DNA of 64,000 nucleotides from positions 124,001-188,000 of the forward strand of contig NZ_OEQB01000001.1 of the NCBI RefSeq assembly GCF_900240295.1, read 5' to 3'. Position numbers and translations under genes: made by a program. This document shows positions 39,004-47,200 of this stretch, piece by piece. Source of the stretch: Megasphaera vaginalis (ex Bordigoni et al. 2020). GTDB taxonomy: Bacteria > Bacillota > Negativicutes > Veillonellales > Megasphaeraceae. The notes below the pieces were generated by a model. That model did no database searches. It saw only the letters and a list, made by a program, of their open reading frames with translations, and was not told the origin of the DNA. Every line of letters starts with the position of its first letter. Positions within the stretch are counted from its first letter, which is position 1.

Positions 39004-39032
39004 ATAATATCATAAAAAAAACACATTGACAA
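39004..39032 (-). promoter_or_regulatory. Promoter of tig-clpP-clpX
   Basis: TTGTCA (39027-39032), a 17-base spacer and TATTAT (39004-39009). A second candidate, TTATGA with TATAAT at 38987-38992 and 17 bases between, lies just downstream. I see no CtsR or CIRCE operator. Confidence 0.6.
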
Positions 39033-39148
39033 GAAAACAAGCTGCACCGGCGCCATACAGGAGCGCTCAGGTGATGTGCCCCGTTCCGCAAAAGATAAAG
39101 ACAGACACCAAACGGTGTTTTCCCTTTCTCCGTTTCCGTTTATTTCTC

Positions 39149-39177
39149 TTGCCAAGGCAGGCGGAAAAAGCTATACT
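39149..39177 (+). promoter_or_regulatory. Promoter of the disulfide oxidoreductase gene
   Basis: TTGCCA (39149-39154), a 17-base spacer and TATACT (39172-39177), 38 bases before the ATG. Confidence 0.65.
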
Positions 39178-39182
39178 AAATC

Positions 39183-39199
39183 TATACAAAAACTGTATA
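39183..39199. promoter_or_regulatory. Operator-like palindrome before the oxidoreductase gene
   Basis: TATACA-AAAAC-TGTATA, a perfect six-base inverted repeat placed between the -10 box and the ribosome-binding site, a typical position for a repressor. The regulator is unknown. Confidence 0.45.
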
Positions 39200-39214
39200 A
39201 AAAGGAGTGTCGCC

Positions 39215-40729
39215 ATGAAAAAATATGATCTCATCGTTATCGGTACAGGTGCGGCCAATATCGTTACCGACGCCGCTCTGCGCCAAGGTTTGTCCATTGC
39301 AATTATTGAACGGGGCCGTTTTGGCGGCACCTGTCTGAACCGCGGCTGTATTCCGACTAAGATTCTCGTCACGGCAGCCAACTATATCCGTGAAATACGC
39401 GAAGCCCGCAGACTGGGCGTCATGACAGATAACGTCCGTTTCGATTGGGCTGCCGTTACCGCCCGTCTCCGAACGAAAATCGACAGAGAAAGTCGTCTTG
39501 TCAAAGAATATTACGGCTCCATGGATGCCGTCGACCTCTATGAAGGCACCGCCGTTTTTACGGGAATGAGGACACTGCGCATCGATCTGAATGACGGCGG
39601 TCAGGAGGTCATTTCCGCCGATAAGATGGTAATCGGCACCGGCGCCAAAACGAACGTGCCCGACCTGCCCGGACTGGAAGAAGCCGGTTACATCACCTCG
39701 GAATCGCTGTTCGGCAGCGGCTATCCGCAGCAGCCGTACCAAAGTCTGATTATTGTCGGCGGCGGTCCCATTGGCTGTGAATTCGCCCACGTCTTCGATG
39801 CCGCCGGCACCAAGGTCACGCTGATCCAGCACAATGTCCGCCTTTTACCGAAGGAAGACGAAGCCGTCTCGGCGCACTTGTTGAAGCAATTTATGGATTA
39901 CGGCATTACTGTCCGCCTGAATCAGGACACGCTCTCTGTGCGCAAAGAAAAAGAACGGAAGGTCCTCACGTTCCGCAACCGCACGACCGGTGAAGAAGGG
40001 GAGGTCGCGGCGGAAGAAATACTGATCGCCCCCGGCATCATGCCGACCAGTGATCTGTTGCAGCCGGCCATTTCCGGTATCGCCGTTGACAAACGCGGCT
40101 ATATTTTGACCAATGAATTTCTCGAAACGTCGGCCGACCGCATTTGGGCGCTTGGCGATATCAACGGCCTCGCGCCGTTCCGCCATAAAGCCAATCATGA
40201 AGCTGAGGTAATAGCGCACAACGTCTTCTCCGACACGCCGCCCGAAGCGTGGCGCTGGGCCCGCTATGACGTCGTCCCTGCCGTTACCTACACCTATCCT
40301 GAAGCGGCCCACATCGGCCTCACGGAGGTCCAGGCCGAAAAAGCAGGGCTGCCGGTGACAACGGCGATGAACCACTATTCCGCTTCGGCAAAAGGATATG
40401 CGTTAGGCTATACGCCGGACGAAGCTGACGACGGCTTCGTCAAACTCGTCATCAACAAGGAAACGTCTGAAATCCTGGGCGTTCATATCATCGGACACGA
40501 GGCGTCCCTCCTGATCCAGCCGTTCATCAATCTCCTGAGCTGCGGCCATCAGACGTTAACAGTCGTGCATGAAGAAATCGCGTCTCCGACTGCCGCAATG
40601 CTTCGCGCCCGGGGCTTGACCCGTGAGTTGGACCCGAAATCCGTTTTAACTGTCGGCGAAACGATAACGCCGCATCCGTCGCTTTCTGAAGTAACGATGT
40701 GGACTCGCTATTATTACGAAGGAAAATAA
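39215..40729 (+). CDS. Pyridine nucleotide-disulfide oxidoreductase (dihydrolipoamide dehydrogenase-like)
   Basis: A 504-residue flavoprotein with an N-terminal FAD motif (IVIGTGAANIV), the redox-active disulfide GGTCLNRGCIPTK near 42-54, an NAD(P)H motif IVGGGPIGCEFAHVF near 180, a second FAD motif (IWALGDINGL) and a dimerisation domain ending in HPSLSEV, where the catalytic His of the family lies. It resembles dihydrolipoamide dehydrogenase, mercuric and mycothione reductases; the substrate cannot be told apart. No E1/E2 genes are nearby, so a 2-oxoacid dehydrogenase role is not supported by context. The ATG at 39215 has AAAGGAG upstream. It is one of two plus-strand genes and has its own promoter and operator-like repeat. 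Confidence 0.87.
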   Translation: MKKYDLIVIGTGAANIVTDAALRQGLSIAIIERGRFGGTCLNRGCIPTKILVTAANYIREIREARRLGVMTDNVRFDWAAVTARLRTKIDRESRLVKEYYGSMDAVDLYEGTAVFTGMRTLRIDLNDGGQEVISADKMVIGTGAKTNVPDLPGLEEAGYITSESLFGSGYPQQPYQSLIIVGGGPIGCEFAHVFDAAGTKVTLIQHNVRLLPKEDEAVSAHLLKQFMDYGITVRLNQDTLSVRKEKERKVLTFRNRTTGEEGEVAAEEILIAPGIMPTSDLLQPAISGIAVDKRGYILTNEFLETSADRIWALGDINGLAPFRHKANHEAEVIAHNVFSDTPPEAWRWARYDVVPAVTYTYPEAAHIGLTEVQAEKAGLPVTTAMNHYSASAKGYALGYTPDEADDGFVKLVINKETSEILGVHIIGHEASLLIQPFINLLSCGHQTLTVVHEEIASPTAAMLRARGLTRELDPKSVLTVGETITPHPSLSEVTMWTRYYYEGK

Positions 40730-40742
40730 CCTGTTTTTCATC

Positions 40743-40777
40743 AAAAAAAGACCGGACACGGTGTGTCCGGTCTTTTC
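40743..40777. terminator. Bidirectional terminator
   Basis: AAAGACCGGACAC-GGTGT-GTCCGGTCTTTT: a strong stem with A/T tracts on both sides, shared by the convergent oxidoreductase and biotin-carrier genes. Confidence 0.92.
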
Positions 40778-40787
40778 CCTTTTCTGC

Positions 40788-41195
40788 TCATTTACTGATT
40801 ACGGCAAGAATATCACCGGTCTTCACGCTGTCACCGACTTGAACGCGCAATTCATGAACAGTGCCGCCGTCAACGGCGGTAATATCATTCTGCATCTTCA
40901 TGGCTTCCAAGACGACGAGAACGTCGCCGCGTTGAACGGTACCGCCGGCCTCCGTCCTGATCGCCGATATTTTGCCCGGCATCGGCGCTTTTATCAACAC
41001 GGCGCCTGCCGGCATTTCTTTCGGCAACTGCGGCGCAGCAGGCTGTACCTGAGGAGCGGGAGCCGGAGCTGCCGGCCGAACCGGCGGAACCGAAGACTGC
41101 TGAACCGGTTGAATCGTTTCACGCGGCGCCGCGCCCATTTCTTCTACTTCGACTTCATACGCTTGACCGTTGACGGTAACTTTAAATTTTTTCAT
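40788..41195 (-). CDS. mmdC: Biotin carboxyl carrier protein of a decarboxylase (MmdC/GcdC-type)
   Basis: The 135-residue protein carries the carboxyl group between carboxyltransferase and membrane subunit. It has an N-terminal KKFKVTVNGQAYEVEVEE segment, a proline/alanine-rich flexible linker (about 30-60) and a C-terminal biotinyl domain with EAMKMQ, biotin on Lys100. This layout is that of gamma/MmdC subunits of sodium-pumping decarboxylases in Veillonella and relatives. The ATG at 41195 has GGAGG 6 bases upstream. It is the last gene of the unit and is followed by the terminator. Confidence 0.88.
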   Translation of the reverse strand: MKKFKVTVNGQAYEVEVEEMGAAPRETIQPVQQSSVPPVRPAAPAPAPQVQPAAPQLPKEMPAGAVLIKAPMPGKISAIRTEAGGTVQRGDVLVVLEAMKMQNDITAVDGGTVHELRVQVGDSVKTGDILAVISK

Positions 41196-41227
41196 TTCCA
41201 TCCTCCTGGAGTAGTTTCGAATTGAAT

Positions 41228-41692
41228 TTATCTGACACCGGCCAATCGCCCGGCCATAACCCAATGTTCGTTGGCAATAGTCGTTTTCTTTCTGATGCCG
41301 CGAACGGCTGCCGGCGAATACCCGCAGGCTGTAACGGCGGCCATAATCGCCGCAATGATTTCCGGCTCAAGCGCCGCTTCGTCATGCTGACACGAAGCGA
41401 TCTGAGGCGACAAAGCCGTACTGCCCTCATCGCGATGGACAGCGGCCTGGCCGGTACGGTCAGCGTCACTTGCTGCCGGAAGGGAAACCTCCGCCGCCGA
41501 TTCGACCGCCGCCGCATCAGCCGACGGCACCTCGTCCGCCGCCGGAAGCCTTGCCGCCTGTGCTTCCAAAAGCACGACACGCCGCTGCAACGTCCGGATT
41601 TGCTCCGACATGCGACGGGCATAATGGCCGAAAGCCAATGCCATTGCGATCAACAGGATGATGAGGACAGTATCTATCGATATATCAGCCAT
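41228..41692 (-). CDS. mmdD: Small membrane subunit of the decarboxylase (MmdD/OadG-like)
   Basis: A 154-residue protein with one N-terminal membrane segment (about 7-24, IDTVLIILLIAMALAFGHYA), an alanine-rich linker, and a C-terminal PEIIAAIMAAVTACGYSPAAVRGI region. OadG-family subunits anchor the carboxyltransferase to the membrane beta subunit. Here the C-terminus ends KKTTIANEHWVMAGRLAGVR, a conserved tail in MmdD-like proteins. An AGGAGGAG site precedes the ATG; it lies between mmdA and mmdC. Confidence 0.78.
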   Translation of the reverse strand: MADISIDTVLIILLIAMALAFGHYARRMSEQIRTLQRRVVLLEAQAARLPAADEVPSADAAAVESAAEVSLPAASDADRTGQAAVHRDEGSTALSPQIASCQHDEAALEPEIIAAIMAAVTACGYSPAAVRGIRKKTTIANEHWVMAGRLAGVR

Positions 41693-41706
41693 TTCTTCTC
41701 CTCCTC

Positions 41707-43236
41707 TTACAACGGAATATTACCGTGTTTTTTCGCCGGTCGTTCTTCCCGTTTACTGAAGAGCATTGCCAAAGCATCGATCACGCGGCGCCGCGTTTCT
41801 TTCGGCTCAATGACGCAATCGACATAACCGTGCTCGGCAGCCTTGTACGGCGTGGAAAACTCTTCAACATATTCCTGCTTCTTTTTATCCTTTTCCGGAT
41901 CCCGTTTAAAAATGATATTTGCCGCGCCGTCAGGCCCCATGACGGCGATTTCCGCCGTCGGCCATGCATAGACCATATCGGCGCCCAGCTGACGGCAACA
42001 CATGGCGATATACGCGCCGCCGTAGGCTTTACGGACAACGACCGTAACCTTCGGAACCGTCGCTTCACAATAAGCATACAGCATTTTTGCGCCGTGCCGG
42101 ATAATACCGCCGAATTCCTGCGTCGTCCCCGGAAGAAAGCCGGGAACGTCGACAAACGTAACCAGCGGAATATTAAAGCTGTCACAGCAACGAATAAAAC
42201 GAGCTGCTTTCGCAGACGCATTGATATCGAGACAACCGGCCAGGAATTTCGGCTGATTGGCAATGATACCTACCGTCTGCCCGTCGAAACGGGCGAAACA
42301 GGTAAGGATATTCTGCGCATACCCTTCCATAACCTGATATACGGTACCGTCATCGACACAGGAACGAATGATTTCAAGCATATCGTAAGGCATATTGTCA
42401 TTGTCGGGAATGATCGAGTTCAGGGCCTCGTCCTCACGAGCCGGATCATCGTTCGTTTCGACCAACGGCACTTCTTCCATATTATTGCTCGGCAAATAAC
42501 TCAGCAACACTTTGATCTTGTCAATACAATCAACTTCATCTTCACAGGCAAAATGCGCCACACCGGAAACGGTATGATGCGTCATGGCGCCGCCGAGCGT
42601 TTCCGCCGTAACCTCTTCGGCCGTAACCGACTTGATAACGGCAGGGCCTGTGATGAACATATTGCTCGTATTTTTTACCATAAAGATGAAATCCGTCAAC
42701 GCCGGACTGTACACGGCGCCGCCGGCACAAGGTCCCATAATGACGGAAATCTGCGGTATAACCCCGGAAGCAGCCGTATTATTCATAAAAATACGACCGA
42801 ACCCGGAAAGAGCATCGACGCCTTCTTGGATACGAGCGCCGCCGGAATCGTTGATACCGATAACGGGGGCCCCCATCTTCAAAGCCATTTCCTGTACCTG
42901 ACAAATTTTGTGGGCGTGCATTTCTCCTAAAGATCCGCCTTCGACAGTAAAATCCTCGGCATACGCAAAAACCAAGCGGCCGTCTACGGTACCGTATCCG
43001 GTCACGACTCCGTCGCCGGGAAGCTCTTTTTCCTGCATATCGAAGTTTGTACAGCGATGACGGATAAACTGACTGATTTCCGTGAAGCTGTCAACATCAA
43101 ACAATCGCTGCAACCGCTCCCGCGCCGTCATTTTTCCCTTTTCATGCTGCTTGTCGATCTTGTCCTGGCCGCCGCCCATCTCAACAGTCTTCAATTTGCG
43201 GCGAAGTAATTCTATTTTTTCTTGAACCGTAGCCAT
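41707..43236 (-). CDS. mmdA: Methylmalonyl-CoA decarboxylase-type carboxyltransferase, alpha subunit
   Basis: A 509-residue acyl-CoA carboxyltransferase, the same length as Veillonella MmdA. It has KIDKQHEKGKMTARERLQ near the N-terminus, GDGVVTGYGTVDGR, INDSGGARIQEGVDAL and GPCAGGAVYSPAL (oxyanion/CoA region) in the first half and DVPGFLPGTTQEFGGIIRHGAKMLYAY and RKAYGGAYIAMC in the second. It moves CO2 from an acyl-CoA (methylmalonyl-CoA most likely) to the biotin carrier. The ATG at 43236 follows GGAGGTG. Glutaconyl-CoA decarboxylase and propionyl-CoA carboxylase beta subunits share this fold; length favours MmdA. First gene of the A-D-C unit. Confidence 0.88.
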   Translation of the reverse strand: MATVQEKIELLRRKLKTVEMGGGQDKIDKQHEKGKMTARERLQRLFDVDSFTEISQFIRHRCTNFDMQEKELPGDGVVTGYGTVDGRLVFAYAEDFTVEGGSLGEMHAHKICQVQEMALKMGAPVIGINDSGGARIQEGVDALSGFGRIFMNNTAASGVIPQISVIMGPCAGGAVYSPALTDFIFMVKNTSNMFITGPAVIKSVTAEEVTAETLGGAMTHHTVSGVAHFACEDEVDCIDKIKVLLSYLPSNNMEEVPLVETNDDPAREDEALNSIIPDNDNMPYDMLEIIRSCVDDGTVYQVMEGYAQNILTCFARFDGQTVGIIANQPKFLAGCLDINASAKAARFIRCCDSFNIPLVTFVDVPGFLPGTTQEFGGIIRHGAKMLYAYCEATVPKVTVVVRKAYGGAYIAMCCRQLGADMVYAWPTAEIAVMGPDGAANIIFKRDPEKDKKKQEYVEEFSTPYKAAEHGYVDCVIEPKETRRRVIDALAMLFSKREERPAKKHGNIPL

Positions 43237-43290
43237 CTTGCACCTCCATAATCGGTTACATACGTTCATACAGTTATACACACATATCGT

Positions 43291-43319
43291 ATTTTATTAT
43301 TATAATACATTTTTGTCTA
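43291..43319 (-). promoter_or_regulatory. Promoter of the decarboxylase unit
   Basis: TAGACA (43314-43319), a 17-base spacer and TAAAAT (43291-43296) on the minus strand, about 55 bases before mmdA. Confidence 0.5.
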
Positions 43320-43394
43320 TCGAAAAAGGCCGCCTCCGTTGAAGAACGACAGTCTCCGGCCCGACTACCTTGCTCTTGTTACGGATCATACTTG

Positions 43395-43835
43395 ATTGTC
43401 AAATGCAATAGGCAGTATTTACGTTCGGACAACTGACGGGTAAATGAGCGTCTGTTAATGTAAAATGAGAGCCCCCAACGATACCTGCACTCTCTTTTTT
43501 ATCAGCTCCCCAACCACTTAAAAAGACAATTTTTTATACTTGTCTGTTTAATGCTCTTCATATGATGCTTAGCAATACGCCATAATAAGCAGTTTGACTC
43601 TCCGCTTTCAGATCAGGAGAAATCATCGCATAAAGGGCTTCCGCGCCTTGTAAGGTCCTGCCTGAAAATCGTTCGTCATCCAAAGATCCAACAGCCGGTA
43701 TGGCTCCTAATGCCAGGATCTGTTCTTTTCGTTTTTCCCTGGAACTGATAACGACGACCTCACGATCGTGCGTACCGGTAGTTTAACTAAGGGCAAACTC
43801 ATGTTTCCGAAAGAACCGGTAACAACAATTCGCAT
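43395..43835 (-). pseudogene. Decayed NmrA-like NAD(P)-binding protein
   Basis: No intact frame spans this stretch, but pieces of one protein can be read on the minus strand across frame changes: MRIVVTGSFGNMSLPLVK from the ATG at 43835 (a Rossmann start), then in another frame THDREVVVISSREKRKEQIL, ALGAIPAVGSLDDERF and LQGAEALYAMISPD, an in-frame stop near 43560, and further on WGADKKESAGIVGGSHF. This is the order of an atypical short-chain/NmrA quinone-oxidoreductase-like protein with a glycine motif, a beta-alpha-beta unit and the 'S-x-G-A' strand. Most of the C-terminal half is missing. It fills the 700-base gap before mmdA. Confidence 0.75.
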
Positions 43836-43914
43836 TAATATAGGTATCTTTCTCTTTTATTACACACTGAGCAAGTCCCGTTTTTACGCTATTTATTGTC
43901 GCGTCAGTTATACG

Positions 43915-43958
43915 TAAAAACGGTCTCAGTCATTGATTTGAAATGACTTAAGACCGTT
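43915..43958. terminator. Terminator after yebC
   Basis: A long stem, AACGGTCTTAAGTCATT with a near-complement AATGACTGAGACCGTT, followed by TTTTACG on the minus strand. It ends the ylxM-to-yebC transcript. Confidence 0.85.
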
Positions 43959-43964
43959 GTTTTA

Positions 43965-44705
43965 CTACTCTTCATCCCAATCGTCAGGAATCTCCCCATT
44001 ATGATAGACGTCCTGAACGTCATCAAGATCTTCGAGAGCATCTATCAGATTTTCCAATTTACGTCCCCCTTCTTCATCAAGGGCGATCGTATTATCGGGA
44101 ACCATGGTAATCTGGGCATGTTCGGTTTCAATATGATTATCAGCCAACGCTTTTTCTACGGCATCGAAAACTTCGGGAGCGGTCTGAATTTCAAAGGAAT
44201 CTTCTTCAGCCTTCACATCGTCAGCGCCGGCTTCGAGCGCAATTTCCATCAACCGGTCTTCATCGGCCTGATCACCGGCAACGATGAAAACACCCCGGTT
44301 TTTGAACATCCAGGCGACACAACCCGTTTCGCCAAGGTTGCCGCCATGCTTTGAAAAAAGATGGCGCACTTCGGCGGCGGCGCGGTTGCGGTTGTCTGTC
44401 AACACATTGACCGTAACGGCAACACCGGCGGGACCATACCCTTCATAAATAATTTCTTCGTAGCTCTGTCCTTCCGAAGCGCCGGCGCCTTTTTGAATGG
44501 CCCGCTTGATGTTTTCCTTCGGAATATTGTTTTCTTTCGCCTTTTGCAGCGCCAGCTTTAGGCGCATATTCCCCGTAGGATCCGCGCCGCCCATGCGAAC
44601 GGCAATCGTAATTTCACGGCCGATCTTCGTCGTAATCTTACCGCGAATCGCATCGTTTTTGCCCTTCTTACGTTTGATATTTGCCCACTTTGAATGTCCG
44701 GACAT
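43965..44705 (-). CDS. yebC: YebC/PmpR family protein
   Basis: The 246-residue protein begins MSGHSKWANIKRKKGKNDAIR, the family hallmark, and continues with AIQKGAGASEGQSYEEIIYEGYGPAGVAV. Family members are described both as transcriptional regulators and, more recently, as helpers of translation at difficult proline stretches. The start at 44705 replaces an upstream frame without a site. It lies 17 bases after the SPOUT methyltransferase gene and ends the ribosome/SRP operon. Confidence 0.95.
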   Translation of the reverse strand: MSGHSKWANIKRKKGKNDAIRGKITTKIGREITIAVRMGGADPTGNMRLKLALQKAKENNIPKENIKRAIQKGAGASEGQSYEEIIYEGYGPAGVAVTVNVLTDNRNRAAAEVRHLFSKHGGNLGETGCVAWMFKNRGVFIVAGDQADEDRLMEIALEAGADDVKAEEDSFEIQTAPEVFDAVEKALADNHIETEHAQITMVPDNTIALDEEGGRKLENLIDALEDLDDVQDVYHNGEIPDDWDEE

Positions 44706-44722
44706 AAATTCTGCCTCCCTTT

Positions 44723-45295
44723 TTATTGCCACCATTCTTCGCCGGCCAGCCGATCCAAGATGATCGCCGCTGCCGAGCGGACTGAAAGGTGATTGTAATC
44801 GCCTGCACCGTAAATCGGTTCCAGAATAAAATCAAATTTTTCCATCATTTCTTTCGTCATGCCGTAGCCGGTACCGAATAACAGCAAAATCGGTTTGTCT
44901 TCTTTTTCACGGCGCCGGCGCAATTCCCGATACGAAATCGTATTGGCATACGTGCGCGCATCTGTCGTAACAACGTAAGGACGCTGCCCTTCCGCTGCGG
45001 TGACTGCGGCGACGGCTGCCGCCACGTCGGGCTGAACGGAAACGATATCGAAGGCTGCGGTGCGATAAGAATTATATTTCTTACCGACAGGGCCGCGCCA
45101 AAAATCGAGTATCTTGTGAACCATATCGAGTTGTCCCGCCACATGGTGAATAATGAAATACTGCTTTACACCGTACGTCCTGGACGAACGGGCAAGATCG
45201 TGAAGATCATAATTCGTTATGGCCGTAGCAACGACACGAAAGTTCTTATCATATATGGGATAATGTACCAACCCTACGTATAGCGGTGCTTTCAT
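44723..45295 (-). CDS. SPOUT-type RNA methyltransferase
   Basis: A 190-residue protein of the SAM-dependent RNA methyltransferase family found after trmD in many Firmicutes and Thermotogales (TM1570-like). It has LYVGLVHYPIYDKNFRVVATAITNYDLHDLAR at the N-terminus, and the SPOUT knot region with LLLFGTGYGMTKEMME and YNHLSVRSAAAIILDRL at the C-terminus. The RNA target is not known to me. Its ATG overlaps the trmD stop (ATGA), so translation is coupled. Confidence 0.85.
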   Translation of the reverse strand: MKAPLYVGLVHYPIYDKNFRVVATAITNYDLHDLARSSRTYGVKQYFIIHHVAGQLDMVHKILDFWRGPVGKKYNSYRTAAFDIVSVQPDVAAAVAAVTAAEGQRPYVVTTDARTYANTISYRELRRRREKEDKPILLLFGTGYGMTKEMMEKFDFILEPIYGAGDYNHLSVRSAAAIILDRLAGEEWWQ

Positions 45296-46035
45296 CGTTT
45301 CTTTCCCTCGCCTTGCTGCAGAAATTCCAGATATTGCCTGTCGCTGTCAGACAGACAGGCCTGCGCCAAGAGATCCGGACGTTCCCGAAGAGTCCTTTCC
45401 AGCATCTGCTCGCGCCGCCATTTTTCTATTCTGGCATGATCGCCGCTGCGCACCACATCCGGTACCGCCATCTCACGAAAAACGGCGGGTTTCGTATACT
45501 GCGGCTGTTCCAACAGCGATGCGGCGAAAGAATCGGCAGCGGCGCTGCCGGCAGCACCGAGCACGCCGGGAATCATGCGGGCAACGGCATCGACAACGGC
45601 CATCGCCGGAATTTCCCCGCCAGTCAGGATGAAATCGCCGAGAGAAACGGTTTCGTCAACGAGTCCTTTTTCGGCGCGATAATCAATTCCCTCATAGTGA
45701 CCGCACAGAATGATCAGCTGATCGTAAGCTGCAAATTCCCGGGCTGTCTGCTGGTCAAAGCGTCTGCCCGCAGGACCCATGAAAATGATATGGCGCTTCG
45801 GCACCTGCCGTCGCACAACTTCCACGGCGGCATAAAGCGGCGCCGCCTTCATCAACATGCCGCAGCCGCCGCCGTAAAGCGTGTCGTCAACCATATGATG
45901 CCGGTCAAACGTAAAATGACGGGGATTCGTCACATCCAGATCCAGAAGTCCTGCCGCTCTGGCCCTGCCGATAATGCTGTGTTCATAAAAAGCTTCAATG
46001 AACTCGGGAAAGAGAGAAATTATATCTATTCTCAT
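45292..46035 (-). CDS. trmD: tRNA (guanine-N1-)-methyltransferase TrmD
   Basis: TrmD makes m1G37 next to the anticodon and prevents frameshifting. The 247-residue protein has MRIDIISLFPEFIEAF, DDTLYGGGCGMLMKAAPLY, and the trefoil-knot ILCGHYEGIDYRAEKGLVDETVSLGDFILTGGE. The start at 46035 overlaps the rimM stop by four bases. Confidence 0.98.
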   Translation of the reverse strand: MRIDIISLFPEFIEAFYEHSIIGRARAAGLLDLDVTNPRHFTFDRHHMVDDTLYGGGCGMLMKAAPLYAAVEVVRRQVPKRHIIFMGPAGRRFDQQTAREFAAYDQLIILCGHYEGIDYRAEKGLVDETVSLGDFILTGGEIPAMAVVDAVARMIPGVLGAAGSAAADSFAASLLEQPQYTKPAVFREMAVPDVVRSGDHARIEKWRREQMLERTLRERPDLLAQACLSDSDRQYLEFLQQGEGKKR

Positions 46036-46538
46036 TCGTCTATCCACTCCGGTGGGTCAACTGTCATTTTCTTTTCTTTAGTATCGATGTTTTTTACGAC
46101 GTCAGGGATTGCTGCCAAAAGAATCTCTTCGCCGTCTGCGGCGGTAACGACGTAGACATCGTTGCTGCCTGTTTTCAAGATATCCGTAACCGTACCCAGT
46201 CGCGTGCCGCCCAGATCATAGACGGCCATGCCGATAATCTCAAAGACATAGTGCTGCCCCTTTTTTAACGGCATCAGTTCTTCGCGTGTAACCTGCAATT
46301 CCTTGCGGAGCAACCTTTCTGCGCCGTTACGATCGTCAACGCCGGCAAACTTCATAAGCACGACATGTTTATGAAAACGGGCATGACTGATATCGTATCT
46401 CCGGCCGTCAATGTAGACGGACTTCATCTTCAAAAAACGTTCGGGAAAATCGGTATCGGGATAAATACGAACATCACCCCGCACACCGTGCGGGGCAACA
46501 ATCTGGCCAATCGTAAAAAATTCCTTTTCAGCCATCAT
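46032..46538 (-). CDS. rimM: 16S rRNA processing factor RimM
   Basis: RimM binds S19 and helps mature the 30S head. The 168-residue protein has EFFTIGQIVAPHGVRGDVRIYPDTDFPERF at the N-terminus and a PRC-barrel part (YDLGGTRLGTVTDILKTGSNDVYVV, LLAAIPDVVKNID). No clear Shine-Dalgarno lies before the ATG pair at 46538/46535; coupling to the upstream ylqD-like gene, whose stop is 3 bases away, is likely. Confidence 0.96.
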   Translation of the reverse strand: MMAEKEFFTIGQIVAPHGVRGDVRIYPDTDFPERFLKMKSVYIDGRRYDISHARFHKHVVLMKFAGVDDRNGAERLLRKELQVTREELMPLKKGQHYVFEIIGMAVYDLGGTRLGTVTDILKTGSNDVYVVTAADGEEILLAAIPDVVKNIDTKEKKMTVDPPEWIDE

Positions 46539-46541
46539 ATA

Positions 46542-46949
46542 TTATTGGCGAAAGGCGATGATCTTATCGTCTTCCAATAAGATTTCCATGCCCATCAATT
46601 TGCCCAGGTCATCGCCGACCTTGACTTCCACGGTCTGCTCCAGCTGTCCCTGCCTGATTTCGGAACCGATTTCCAAGCCTTGCGCCTGGTCCCGTTCAAA
46701 TTCGGCCTTTGCCTTAGCCGCAGCAATACGTTGTTTTTGCTCTTCCACCTTTGCCCGCAGAGAAATCAATCCCTGAGCATCGATTTTAGCCTGTTCGGTC
46801 ATCATCCGTTTGGCTTGGAATTCCAAATTCTGCGATTCCTTTTCGATATTGGCCAATACCTGCTTAGAATCTCTCAGAATCTTGTCTTTCAGCGCCTGCG
46901 TCACTTTTGATTTTACAGTAACAGGCACGCGCAACGTAATCTGATCCAT
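46542..46949 (-). CDS. ylqD: YlqD family protein
   Basis: A 135-residue protein with the YlqD pattern: a short beta N-terminus (ITLRVPVTVKSKVT), a long charged coiled coil (about 30-95) and a C-terminal beta part (VEVKVGDDLGKLMGMEILLEDDKIIAF). Function is unknown; it sits between khpA and rimM, as in Bacillus. The start at 46949 is preceded by GGAGG; a much longer upstream frame overlaps khpA and is rejected. Confidence 0.88.
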   Translation of the reverse strand: MDQITLRVPVTVKSKVTQALKDKILRDSKQVLANIEKESQNLEFQAKRMMTEQAKIDAQGLISLRAKVEEQKQRIAAAKAKAEFERDQAQGLEIGSEIRQGQLEQTVEVKVGDDLGKLMGMEILLEDDKIIAFRQ

Positions 46950-46957
46950 GGTTCCTC

Positions 46958-47185
46958 CTATACGATATCCACTGATACTTTCTTGTCTGCCTTCACTGCC
47001 GCAGCCTTGACGACAAGGCGCAACGCTTTCGCGATTTTGCCTTGTTTGCCAATGACTTTCCCCATATCTTCCGGTGCGACATGAAGCTGATACACTTCGA
47101 GGCCTCTTTTTTGAATTTTTGTAACCGTAACTGCCTCCGGCTGTTTCACCAACGCTTTGGCAATACATGCAATCAATTCTTCCAT
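46958..47185 (-). CDS. khpA: KH-domain RNA-binding protein KhpA
   Basis: A 75-residue single KH domain with the VIGKQGKIAKALR loop (GxxG) that contacts RNA. KhpA pairs with KhpB in Firmicutes and affects cell division and small-RNA stability. It lies 15 bases after rpsP. The ATG at 47185 has GTGAGG nearby; a GTG at 47200 is the alternative. Confidence 0.93.
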   Translation of the reverse strand: MEELIACIAKALVKQPEAVTVTKIQKRGLEVYQLHVAPEDMGKVIGKQGKIAKALRLVVKAAAVKADKKVSVDIV

Positions 47186-47200
47186 CGTATCCAGCCTCAC

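Noticed and set aside
41725-42930. 401-codon open frame on the plus strand
   Set aside because: Antisense to mmdA, which has clear carboxyltransferase motifs.
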